Part shown: positions 16,561-24,532 of the stretch, one piece after another
How positions within the stretch are numbered: position 1 is the stretch's first letter
Layout: the number at the start of each line of letters is the position of its first letter
From: Saprospiraceae bacterium
GTDB taxonomy: Bacteria > Bacteroidota > Bacteroidia > Chitinophagales > Saprospiraceae
Reading direction: 5' to 3'
NCBI GenBank assembly: GCA_020852155.1
Contig: JADZBJ010000287.1
Coordinates: forward strand, 1-36,944
DNA length: 36,944 nucleotides
The notes under the pieces: model-generated
Told to the model about the DNA's origin: nothing
Seen by the model: the letters and a program-made list of their open reading frames with translations, nothing else
Databases searched by the model: none
Position numbers and translations under genes: made by a program

Positions 16561-18200
16561 CGCTTCAGCCAGTTGGAAACATCGCCTGCATTCAGGCAAT
16601 GCGCTGCCGTCAGCCCGCCTTTTCGGGCGACCATCAGGCCATATTTCACATCATGGATACCCTCGCGGCTGTGCGCATCGGGGTTGATGCTGATTTTGAT
16701 GCCCCGGCGCATGGCTTCAGGAATGAGCGTCCAGTCAATATCCAGGCGGTGCGGATTGGCATTCAATTCAATGGCCACGCCGTGTTTTTGGCAGGCGTCC
16801 ATCACGGCCGTCCAGTCCAGCGGGTAGCCTTCGCGGCTCAGCAAGAGCCGTCCGGTCGGGTGCCCCAATATGGTGGTGTACGGATTTTCGATGGCCCTGA
16901 CGACCCGTTCAGTGGCCTTTTCGATGGCCATTTTCAGGTTGCTGTGTACCGACGCAATGACGAAATCAAAACCGGCCAGTATGTCGTCGGGATAATCCAA
17001 TGAGCCATCGTTCAGGATGTCGCTTTCAATGCCTTTCAGGATGCGAAACGGCGCCATTTCCTGATTGAGTGCGTCAATTTCAGCCCATTGGGCCACGACC
17101 CTGTCTGCTTTCAGGCCATTGGCATAAAAAGCCGATTGGCTGTGGTCTGTAATACCGATATAGGCATACCCCAGCGAGCGTGCGTATTCGCACATGTCGC
17201 GCAGCGAATGCAGACCGTCGCTCCAGGTCGTGTGAATGTGCAGCACACCGCGCAGGGTTATGTCAAGTGCTGCTTTAGGTAAAATGGGGGGCTGGCCTCC
17301 TTCGGGCAACAAATCGCGTTGTTCGGGCCAAACAAAGGCAGTGCTTGAACGCTCGAAAACAGCCGTTTCGTCAGGTAAATTCCTGAAATCAACGCCTGCA
17401 TTGTCACGGACAAACTGCTCGACAAACTCGCGGCTTCCCGTCAGTTTGAATTGTTTGGAACCCCATTCATCGGGCTGGCAAGTATGTACCCATACCGTGG
17501 CATTGTCGCCAATTCGAATTTTGTAGCCACCGCCTTCGGCGCTTTGTACAGAACGGTCATCGCTGTCTTCCAGGTTCAAGGTCAGCGCCTCGTTACTGGC
17601 GGCCAGCAATTCGACCTGGCTCACCACAGGGGCTGTCCGACGCAGATCGCCGACGGTTTCGATGCGCGCCGATGGCCAGCATTCGCGCAGCCATTGAATA
17701 GTTTGTTCGGCAGCGTCAAAAGCGGCGTCAAGGCGTAGTTTGTCGCGACTTTTAAAGAAATATTCCAGTTTTTTCTGAAGGTCTTCCTGCGTTTTCAGGC
17801 CAAAACCCTTGAATTCAATCAGTCGGTTTTCGTTGCAGGCATACCAGAGTTCGCCGACGGTTTCGATGCCCATATCTTTCCAGACGACGCGGACTTTCTT
17901 GGGGCCAAATCCGTTTACTTCGAGCATTTCCACCACGCCGGGCGGCGTTTTTTCGCGGTATTGTTCGAGAGTCGTCATGCGGCCGTTGCCGAGCAATTCC
18001 CGAATTTTGGAGGCAATGGCCGGGCCAACGCCCTTGATATTTTTGATGTCGGCATCGCTCATGCCTTCCAGCGGCGCATCAAGTTTGCGCAGGTTCAGGT
18101 AGGCATTTCTGTACGATCGTATGCGAAAGTCGTCTTCCTCATGCAATTCCATGAGGTTGGCCAGATCGTCGAAGGCGTAAGCGATTTGTTTGTTCGTCAT
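16557..18200 (-). CDS. PolX-like protein with degenerate palm and intact PHP domain
   Basis: 547 residues. Residues 1-150 are the PolX N-terminal helix-hairpin-helix region (IKGVGPAIASKIREL at 55-69, NGFGPKKVRVVW near 96-107, FKGFGLKTQEDL near 130-141). In the palm, the usual GSxRR...GDID is GDLRR followed by SQVE (194-197), so the two metal-binding aspartates are Gln195 and Glu197; the third, normally in a VDLR-type strand, falls in TVWVHT. The C-terminal PHP domain (from 318) looks complete: LHIHTTWSDG (H321, H323), ITDHSQS, GIESDI, ASVHSN, GHPTGR and NPDAHSREG. The expected activity is therefore metal-dependent phosphoesterase or 3'-5' exonuclease on DNA, without polymerisation. First gene of a coupled pair with the acyltransferase. 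Confidence 0.85.
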   Translation of the reverse strand: MTNKQIAYAFDDLANLMELHEEDDFRIRSYRNAYLNLRKLDAPLEGMSDADIKNIKGVGPAIASKIRELLGNGRMTTLEQYREKTPPGVVEMLEVNGFGPKKVRVVWKDMGIETVGELWYACNENRLIEFKGFGLKTQEDLQKKLEYFFKSRDKLRLDAAFDAAEQTIQWLRECWPSARIETVGDLRRTAPVVSQVELLAASNEALTLNLEDSDDRSVQSAEGGGYKIRIGDNATVWVHTCQPDEWGSKQFKLTGSREFVEQFVRDNAGVDFRNLPDETAVFERSSTAFVWPEQRDLLPEGGQPPILPKAALDITLRGVLHIHTTWSDGLHSLRDMCEYARSLGYAYIGITDHSQSAFYANGLKADRVVAQWAEIDALNQEMAPFRILKGIESDILNDGSLDYPDDILAGFDFVIASVHSNLKMAIEKATERVVRAIENPYTTILGHPTGRLLLSREGYPLDWTAVMDACQKHGVAIELNANPHRLDIDWTLIPEAMRRGIKISINPDAHSREGIHDVKYGLMVARKGGLTAAHCLNAGDVSNWLKR

Positions 18201-18348
18201 GTTGAGGAGGCAGTCGGTTTATAACGGGCAAAGAAAATGAAAAACAGGATAAAGGTGGCAGGGAAAAGGTGAAGGATTCGCGGTCTCCGGCATTTGAAAT
18301 ATTCAGGAAAAACACCTGACTTTTCACGAGGAAAAACCTACAAAAAGA

Positions 18349-20931
18349 TCATTGTCTCTCAACTTTTACCAACCGGATCATGGTGGTTCCGGCATCCGTG
18401 CGAATGTTCAATTGATACATACCTGGCGGCAAATGTCCGGCATTCAACCGTGTTGCCAGAGGTTGCTCCGGCTTGTGTTCCACCACTACCCTGCCAGCCA
18501 TATCGAACAGGGTTAGTGCAGTCAGGCAAGCGCCGGATGACTTCACTTCAATCCATGAACCGACCGGATTGGGAAAAACCTGAATACCGCTCATTTGATC
18601 TATTTCATTTGTGCCCACTGTAACGCCGATGGTTTGTTGAATAATGTTTGCGCCGCAAGGGTTACTGGCCACCAAAGTCACCACAAACGTCCCATTTTCC
18701 GCGTACTGATGCTGTGGGTTGATGGCTTCTACAAAACCGGAACCATCGCCAAAATCCCAGGTGTACTGTGTCGCGCCAGCGCTTGAATTATTAACCTGAA
18801 GCACACCGCCGGGCAATAGTTGCGCCGTAAATCCCGCTACCGGAGCATCATATACCGCTACTTCGATGGTCGCCTGACTTTGGCTGCTGCCGACGCCGTT
18901 GCTCGCCGTCAATGTCACGGTGTAGGAACCACTGGCACTGTACGTCACTTCAGGATGAACCGACGACGAGGTGGCTGGCGTCCCGCCTGGAAATTCCCAC
19001 GCAAACGACTGCGCATTATTGGAAGATGTATTTTCAAAGGTCACGACCACTGGCCCGCAGGATTGAACGGTATCCGGCGCTATAAAACTGGCCTCCGGCG
19101 AAAAGTAAATTGCTACAGGTTTGGTGATCGAAATGCTGTCGCAGCCATTCCAGACGGTAAACGTCACGGCATAGGTGCTGTCTTTGGGGAAAAAATGAAC
19201 AGGAGCAGCTTCATGACTAATCGGACTGCCATCGCCAAAATTCCAGGTATAACCCAAGGCGTTTTGGCTGAAATTGACAAAAGTCACTGTATTGTCCGGC
19301 TGTAAAATATAGTCAAAATCTGCCGCAGGCGCTGGTAAAACAGTCAATGCAGATTCGGATGATTGAATTTCGTAGCAGCCCGGCCGAATGACACGGCAGC
19401 GCACTTTCAAGCCGGTTTGCGACAATTGTACATTCGGAATGACCAGTGTATCGCCATTATATCCGGGCCACATGAGGTTAGCCAGAATGTCCGCCCAGCC
19501 GTTGCCGGCATTGATTTGCCATTGATAATTCCATACGCCTGTGTTGGCCGCAATGCCGAACACCGCGTTTTGGCCAAGGCATACGGTATCTGGTATTTGG
19601 GCAGAAATCAGGACTGGTGCGAGGTTGTTGTTATTATCCTGAGGCACGACATTTAATGCTCCCAAAACGCCCGAACTGCCGTATGCGGCATTGCTTGTGC
19701 TACCGACGCAACCATTGGTGGATAAGGTGATGATACCTGGCGCTCCGCCCTGTGGCACACCGATGCCTGTCAGGTTGGTACTGATATGCCCTCCTGCGCC
19801 GCCGCCGCCGGGGCCGTTGCAACGGTCATTATTCAGGTTGGCAGTGTTGCCGCCGCGGCCGCCATCTGCCCGAACCGTCGCATTGGATATACCGGATGAG
19901 ACATCTAATTGAATATACCCGCCTGCGCCGCCGCCACCCGCACCATCGCCAGTAGCAGTCCGGGCTGATGCGCCATTAGCAGTTATGACAGCATGACTGC
20001 CCTCTATACGCCCTGCGCGAACCATGACAATGCCGCCGCCATTGGCTCCGTCGCTGCCTGTCCCGTTGTTGCTGTGGCCAGCGCCGCCGCCGCCGCCCAG
20101 ATAAATGCGATGGTCATTGACGTTAAGTCCGCGACCACCAAGGCCAGGGAAGTAACCATCGCAGCCGAAGGTGGCTGGTTCGTCGTTTTCACCACCTTGT
20201 CCGCCAGCCGATGTATTGCCGCCACCGCCACCACCGGAGTTGTGGTCGTTGCCGCCGCCGCCGCCATTGGCCTGAGGTCCGCGCCCAAGTTCCTGACCAG
20301 GCAGTATTTTGGCGATGCCTTCGCCTTTGGTACCGCCGCGCCAATTACCCAGCCCATAAACATAACCGGATTCGCCCACCACCCAGGAGCAATTATTGTT
20401 CGGTGCTACATACGCTACCCCGCCGCGAAAGCCGCTGCCGTCGGCAATAATTGGCGCATTCAAGGTTAAGGCGCCACTGACTTCCAGCGCCATTACGCCT
20501 CCGGTTTGGCCATTCCCCGGCTGTGGTCGAAGCGTATCCTGTACAATTACATTGACAAAACGGGGAATACTGACTGCCTGAAACTGCCCGGCAACCCAGT
20601 TGTGCCGAAAGCGGTATCTGACAAAAATATCCGAACTGCCCACAGAATCAATTTCATTGCGCTCGTATTGCCCGGCCATTCCCAGGGTCTGAATGCTGCC
20701 AAACTGTGCATTATTGGAAGTCTGGATACTCGCGCCCTGCATTTGAATCAGTAACAACGCATCGCCTTGTCGGAAACCGGTCGTATCGTTTACGATCAGG
20801 CGACCCAGGCAAGTATCTATCGCGGTAATGGTGGTATAATGGTTGATAATTCCGCTAATGGCCGTATTTTGGCTGTTTAATGACAACGCGATACTCCAAA
20901 AACAAATCAGAAGAAGGGGAAATTTTATCAT
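18349..20931 (-). CDS. Secreted glycine-rich PKD-domain protein with T9SS type A sorting domain
   Basis: 860 residues from the ATG at 20931, which starts the signal peptide (MIKFPLLLICFWSIALSLNS). The N-terminal region (22-220) has beta-rich segments (GRLIVNDTTGFRQGDALLLI). Residues 220-400 contain four glycine clusters (ANGGGGGNDHNSGGGGGG, LGGGGGAGHSNNG, AGGGGAGGYIQLDV, GPGGGGAGGHI) resembling the Gly-rich fold of ALK-like and adhesin proteins. An Ig-like stretch (about 448-545) and three PKD modules follow, each with a WNFGDGS/WEFPGG/WDFGDGS core. The last 70 residues are a type A T9SS tail (VFPNPVGSWIEV, LFDMAGRVV, PPGMYQLNI, RLVKVERQ). A surface adhesin or matrix role is inferred. It is divergent from the response regulator, 146 bp away. 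Confidence 0.87.
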   Translation of the reverse strand: MIKFPLLLICFWSIALSLNSQNTAISGIINHYTTITAIDTCLGRLIVNDTTGFRQGDALLLIQMQGASIQTSNNAQFGSIQTLGMAGQYERNEIDSVGSSDIFVRYRFRHNWVAGQFQAVSIPRFVNVIVQDTLRPQPGNGQTGGVMALEVSGALTLNAPIIADGSGFRGGVAYVAPNNNCSWVVGESGYVYGLGNWRGGTKGEGIAKILPGQELGRGPQANGGGGGNDHNSGGGGGGNTSAGGQGGENDEPATFGCDGYFPGLGGRGLNVNDHRIYLGGGGGAGHSNNGTGSDGANGGGIVMVRAGRIEGSHAVITANGASARTATGDGAGGGGAGGYIQLDVSSGISNATVRADGGRGGNTANLNNDRCNGPGGGGAGGHISTNLTGIGVPQGGAPGIITLSTNGCVGSTSNAAYGSSGVLGALNVVPQDNNNNLAPVLISAQIPDTVCLGQNAVFGIAANTGVWNYQWQINAGNGWADILANLMWPGYNGDTLVIPNVQLSQTGLKVRCRVIRPGCYEIQSSESALTVLPAPAADFDYILQPDNTVTFVNFSQNALGYTWNFGDGSPISHEAAPVHFFPKDSTYAVTFTVWNGCDSISITKPVAIYFSPEASFIAPDTVQSCGPVVVTFENTSSNNAQSFAWEFPGGTPATSSSVHPEVTYSASGSYTVTLTASNGVGSSQSQATIEVAVYDAPVAGFTAQLLPGGVLQVNNSSAGATQYTWDFGDGSGFVEAINPQHQYAENGTFVVTLVASNPCGANIIQQTIGVTVGTNEIDQMSGIQVFPNPVGSWIEVKSSGACLTALTLFDMAGRVVVEHKPEQPLATRLNAGHLPPGMYQLNIRTDAGTTMIRLVKVERQ

Positions 20932-21077
20932 GTCAACTAAAGTGGTATTGCCGGGAAAAGTGTTTTGGGGCACCTTTGTATAAGAACTTGTTCGTAATTT
21001 TATGCACGAGGTCACATTATCCATTTTCAAATAAACCTTCACCAATTCCATCATCATTCCATCATCCCTGCCGACTT

Positions 21078-21740
21078 ATGGATCACATCAAACTCTGCAT
21101 TGTTGAAGACGAAATCGAGTTTCAAGACTGGATACTTGACGAATTAAGCGCTGACCCTCGCTTTGAATGCCTGGGGGTTTTTGATACTGCCGAAGCCGCT
21201 TTGCGCAAAATTCCGCTATTGCGACCGGATATTGTACTCATGGACCTGGGTTTAAATAAAAGTGAAATGAAAGGACATGAGTGCATGTTGCGGCTTAAAC
21301 TCATCAGTCCTGACATGAAATTTATCGTCATTTCTTCTTTCAGCGACGACGACAAGGTGTTTGAAGCCCTGAAAGTCGGCGCAGGCGCATACATCGTTAA
21401 AGGCGATATTTCCAAAACGTTGCTGACGGTTATCGAAGAATTTTACCTGGGCGGCGCGCCTATGTCGCCCGAAATTGCCCGAAAAGTACTGATGAGTTTT
21501 CACAAACCAGCTGAAGACATGGCGTTGTTGCAAACCCTGTCGGATCGGGAACGCGCCGTTTTGGAGCCGTTGTCAAAAGGGTTTTTGTACAAGGAAATTG
21601 CCGACATGCTGCCCAATGAAAACGATCCCAACAAAAACATTTCCGAAGGCACGGTTAAGAAGCACGCCCACAATATTTACCAGAAATTGCAGGTCAACAA
21701 TCGCGTTGAGGCCATCAGAAAATATTTGAACTGGTTCTGA
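21078..21740 (+). CDS. LuxR/NarL-type response regulator
   Basis: 220 residues from the ATG at 21078, where the receiver domain begins (MDHIKLCIVEDE); the upstream extension is not protein-like. The acidic pocket is E10/D11, the phosphoacceptor is D56 (IVLMDLGL), and K108 lies in AYIVKGD. The C-terminal domain is a LuxR-type helix-turn-helix: LSDRERAVLEPLSKGFLYKEIADML, then SEGTVKKHAHNIYQKLQVNNRVEAI. A small insertion (NENDPNKNI) sits between the HTH helices, as in many Bacteroidota regulators of this class. No histidine kinase is adjacent, so it is an orphan in this window. It is divergent from the PKD surface protein gene and could regulate it, but no operator was identified. Confidence 0.92.
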   Translation: MDHIKLCIVEDEIEFQDWILDELSADPRFECLGVFDTAEAALRKIPLLRPDIVLMDLGLNKSEMKGHECMLRLKLISPDMKFIVISSFSDDDKVFEALKVGAGAYIVKGDISKTLLTVIEEFYLGGAPMSPEIARKVLMSFHKPAEDMALLQTLSDRERAVLEPLSKGFLYKEIADMLPNENDPNKNISEGTVKKHAHNIYQKLQVNNRVEAIRKYLNWF

Positions 21741-21798
21741 ACCATAACATACGCTACCTTTGAGCGCCGCGGCAGATGAATGTCCGGCCCTTCAGGTC

Positions 21799-23001
21799 AT
21801 GTCCAACCCGAAACGAATTATCCTCGGCGTTACAGGTTCTATTGCAGCGTACAAGGCCGCACACCTGACGCGTCTTATGATCAAAAAAGGCGCAGAAGTT
21901 CAGGTGCTGATGACGCATGCTGCCACGGATTTTATTGCTCCGCTGACGCTATCCACGCTGTCGAAAAAGCCTGTTATCACCGATGTTCACAGCGAATCGG
22001 CCTGGAACAACCACGTCGAACTCGGCCTTTGGGCGGATGCCCTGCTGATCGCGCCGGCATCAGCCAATACGCTGGCCAAATTGGCCAACGGCCTCTGCGA
22101 TAATGTGGTCAGCGCCGTTTACCTGTCGGCGCGCTGTCCGGTTTTCGTCGCTCCGGCCATGGATGTGGACATGTGGCGTCATCCGGCGACACAAGCCAAT
22201 ATCCGCCGATTGCAGGAACACGGCGTACACATCATCCCGGTCGGGCATGGTGAATTAGCCAGCGGCCTCATCGGCGACGGGCGAATGGCCGAACCCGAAG
22301 AAATCCTCGATTTTACAGAAAAAACACTGCTCGACCTGAAAAGTCGGCAAGGCAGCCTTACTGGCAAAACAGCGCTGGTTACCGCCGGTCCGACCCACGA
22401 AGCACTCGATCCCGTGCGCTTCATTGGCAATCATTCGAGCGGTAAAATGGGCATCGCCATCGCGCAGGAACTCGCCAATCGTGGCGCCGATGTTCGCCTG
22501 GTGTTGGGGCCGGGCACTACTTCGCCTCCTGAGGATAAACGCATCACTGTCGTCAGGGTGCGTTCGGCTCAGGAAATGTACGACGCCTGCGAACCGGCAT
22601 TCGAGCCATCCGACATTGTCGTGCTGGCTGCTGCCGTCGCTGATTATCGCCCCGCCGAAGTATCGGACGTGAAAATCAAAAAGAAAGACACCGACATGAA
22701 CATTGCGCTGGTGCGCACGATTGACATTGCCGCCACGCTGGGCAAGAGAAAGCGCAAAGGGCAGGTGTTTGTCGGTTTTGCCCTCGAAACCAACGACGAG
22801 GAAGCCCATGCCCTCGGCAAACTGGAACGCAAGAATTTCGATTTCATCGTACTCAATTCGATGCGCGATGCCGGCGCCGGTTTTGGCCACGACACCAACA
22901 AAATTACCATCCTCCACCGCTCCGGTCAGCGCAAGGAATATCCCCTGAAATCCAAGACATCCGTCGCTGCTGATATTGTTGATGAAATTCAGGCAACATG
23001 A
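21799..23001 (+). CDS. coaBC: Bifunctional phosphopantothenoylcysteine decarboxylase / phosphopantothenate-cysteine ligase
   Basis: 400 residues from the ATG at 21799; the TTG at 21760 would add 13 residues with no family support. It performs two steps of coenzyme A synthesis. The N-terminal CoaC flavoprotein domain has VTGSIAAYKA, the active His72 (NNHVELG), APASANTLAKLA and APAMDVDMW. The family's PxMNxxMW asparagine is Asp122, and the clamp cysteine is Ser155 (GELASGLIGDGRM). The CoaB domain begins near 188 (LTGKTALVTAGPTHEALDPVRFIGN) and has the lysine-rich KIKKKDTDM loop, with FDFIVLN near the end. The two substitutions are probably lineage-typical. porD lies 163 bp downstream, the common Bacteroidota arrangement. 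Confidence 0.94.
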   Translation: MSNPKRIILGVTGSIAAYKAAHLTRLMIKKGAEVQVLMTHAATDFIAPLTLSTLSKKPVITDVHSESAWNNHVELGLWADALLIAPASANTLAKLANGLCDNVVSAVYLSARCPVFVAPAMDVDMWRHPATQANIRRLQEHGVHIIPVGHGELASGLIGDGRMAEPEEILDFTEKTLLDLKSRQGSLTGKTALVTAGPTHEALDPVRFIGNHSSGKMGIAIAQELANRGADVRLVLGPGTTSPPEDKRITVVRVRSAQEMYDACEPAFEPSDIVVLAAAVADYRPAEVSDVKIKKKDTDMNIALVRTIDIAATLGKRKRKGQVFVGFALETNDEEAHALGKLERKNFDFIVLNSMRDAGAGFGHDTNKITILHRSGQRKEYPLKSKTSVAADIVDEIQAT

Positions 23002-23040
23002 TAGCCAACCAGAAAGCCTTTTGGTGCGTCAGGGCGATAA

Positions 23041-23140
23041 ATGGTATGTAAAAAGGTATGGGGTAAAGGGTTAAGGGTGAAAGGCATGGGGCGAGCAATT
23101 CGCCCATAACCCAATCATCAGTTTAACCCATACCCGATTC
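23041..23140. repeat. Palindromic intergenic segment between coaBC and porD
   Basis: GGGCGAGCAATTCGCCC (23089-23105) forms a 6-bp stem. It is flanked by imperfect inverted words, GGTATGGGGTAAA on the left and TTTAACCCATACC on the right. This small hairpin repeat looks like another intergenic repeat family rather than a terminator, since no T-tract follows. Confidence 0.5.
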
Positions 23141-23164
23141 CCGACTCCACAACAAAAAATAACG

Positions 23165-24082
23165 ATGTTGAATAAAATTCTGCTTCTCTTTTTTGCCTGT
23201 TTCATAGCCCAAATGGCTAATGCGCAGGGCGAATTGAATGCCAGCGTGCGCGTTTCCACGCCTCAGTTGCAACGTACCGAGCGCCGCGTTTTTGACGAAC
23301 TGGAAATAACGCTCAAAACCTTCCTGAACACCACCAAATGGACCAGCGACATCTATGAGCCTGACGAGCGCATCGAATGTAATTTCATTCTGACCATTTC
23401 GGAAGAATTGGATAATAATGGTTTTAAGGGCGAACTGGCGGTGCAAAGCACCCGGCCGGTGTATGGTTCAGGCTACAAAACGGCCTTGTTGTCGCACCTT
23501 GACAAGGATATCACATTTACGTACGAGCAAAATCAGCCCATCGAGTTTGTACTCGACAATGCTGAAAACCCCAATCTGGCGGCCTTGTTTGCTTTTTACG
23601 CTTATGTAATTCTGGGACTTGATTATGATTCCTATGCCCTGTATGGTGGTGACAACTACTTGCTGAATGCGCAGCAGATTGTCCAGAATATTCAGAACTC
23701 CAGCACCAATAATACAGCCGGCTGGCGTCCTTCAGATGGCGGTAAAAACCGCAACCGTTACTGGATTATTGAAAACCTGATGAATCCGAGGGTTAAACCT
23801 TTCAGGGCTGCCATGTACACCTACTATCGCAAAGGCCTGGATACATTTACGGCCGATCAGGACGGCGCCAAATCTGAAGTCCTGAAAGCGCTCGAAGAGG
23901 TGGAAAAAGTGAACGTGGCGTATTTCAACTCCATGATTGTACAAATGTTTGCCAACGCCAAGCGTGACGAACTGGTTGAAATGTGGAAAATCGGCGGCAA
24001 ACCGCAGAAAGAACGTGTGATTCAGATAATGAGTAAAATTGACCCGGCCAGTGGTGCGCGTTATCGCGAAATCGGGTTTTAA
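23165..24082 (+). CDS. porD: DUF4835 family protein, probable type IX secretion component PorD
   Basis: 305 residues with a signal peptide (MLNKILLLFFACFIAQMANAQ) and a mature start GELNASVRV typical of the family. Further conserved-looking segments are the YGSGYKTALLSHLD region, FAFYAYVILGLDYDSYA and the GWRPSDGGKNRNRYWIIENLMNP stretch. DUF4835 proteins occur almost only in Bacteroidota, usually next to coaBC, and have been renamed PorD for a link to type IX secretion; I rely on memory for the naming. No catalytic motif is apparent, and a periplasmic or outer-membrane-associated role is expected. The five T9SS cargo genes in this window give it plausible local clients. A hairpin terminator follows at 24143. 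Confidence 0.85.
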   Translation: MLNKILLLFFACFIAQMANAQGELNASVRVSTPQLQRTERRVFDELEITLKTFLNTTKWTSDIYEPDERIECNFILTISEELDNNGFKGELAVQSTRPVYGSGYKTALLSHLDKDITFTYEQNQPIEFVLDNAENPNLAALFAFYAYVILGLDYDSYALYGGDNYLLNAQQIVQNIQNSSTNNTAGWRPSDGGKNRNRYWIIENLMNPRVKPFRAAMYTYYRKGLDTFTADQDGAKSEVLKALEEVEKVNVAYFNSMIVQMFANAKRDELVEMWKIGGKPQKERVIQIMSKIDPASGARYREIGF

Positions 24083-24142
24083 GCGTGTGTTCGGGAATTC
24101 GGTTTGTGCCGAAGTTATTTCGAACCATAAGGCATAAAAGAC

Positions 24143-24175
24143 AAACGCCTCATAGCATTGCTACGAGGCGTTTTT
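24143..24175 (+). terminator. Rho-independent terminator after porD
   Basis: AAACGCCTC pairs with GAGGCGTTT, with an inner TAGCA/TGCTA stem, followed by TTTTTGATTT on the plus strand. It lies 60 bp after the porD stop. Confidence 0.85.
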
Positions 24176-24202
24176 GATTTCAGGCGTTTAAACCTGAGAA
24201 TC

Positions 24203-24313
24203 AAAAAAGGCTGTCCCCTTTACATTGGCCTCGGATGAATGACGCTCTAGTGCTACCCTGGCTTTGCATCCACCCTTTTCGAAAGAGAACAAGCCTTATT
24301 TCTTAAGCTTGTC
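24203..24313 (-). ncRNA. Candidate structured RNA with switch-like alternative stems
   Basis: On the minus strand, GGCTTGTTCTC (24295-24285) closes onto GGGGACAGCC (24218-24209), immediately followed by TTTTTT, enclosing about 65 nt. The enclosed sequence includes CTCTT-TCGA-AAGGG and TGGATGCAAAGCC. The latter resembles one strand of the c-di-GMP-I (GEMM) aptamer internal loop, but the partner GCAAACC is absent. An alternative hairpin, ACAAGC...GCTTGT (24313-24290), competes for the same closing strand. No minus-strand gene lies downstream, so it would be a free-standing RNA. Neither ORFs nor other genes were found in the gap 24176-24532. Confidence 0.4.
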
Positions 24314-24361
24314 ATGGAAATCTCCCGCCGCTTGAACGGAAGGATGGACAAAGAAACGGAA

Positions 24362-24417
24362 TTTTTTTTTGCTGCAAGATTTTTTTTCGTTTTTTTTTAG
24401 CAACGTGCATTTTTTTT
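24362..24417. other. Cluster of four phased T-tracts (possible DNA bend)
   Basis: T-tracts of 8-9 nt occur at 24362-24370, 24380-24387, 24390-24398 and 24410-24417. Their centres are about 17, 10.5 and 19.5 bp apart, roughly in helical phase for the last three. Such spacing usually produces intrinsic curvature. It lies about 115 bp upstream of the PLP-enzyme gene and upstream (minus strand) of the candidate RNA. Confidence 0.45.
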
Positions 24418-24532
24418 CTTTCAGGCCAAACACTACCCTGCAACTGATCGCAAAATGGTGCTGTCGAGAGATAAATTACGTTAGCCAAATCACTTAGAGG
24501 TTGTTTTGCGCAGGATAACTAACTTGCACGCC

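Noticed and set aside
20004-20469. Overlapping alanine- or proline-rich ORFs opposite the glycine-rich region
   Set aside because: They arise from GCC/GGC-rich codons of the glycine clusters read in other frames.
20932-21077. Promoter with TAnnTTTG -7 box before the response regulator
   Set aside because: Closest match is CACCTTTG, with the wrong first base and only loosely spaced TTG upstream; not strong enough to report.
24203-24313. c-di-GMP-I (GEMM) riboswitch
   Set aside because: Only one strand of the aptamer core resembles the class; the GCAAACC strand and the second stem are missing, and no gene follows on that strand.
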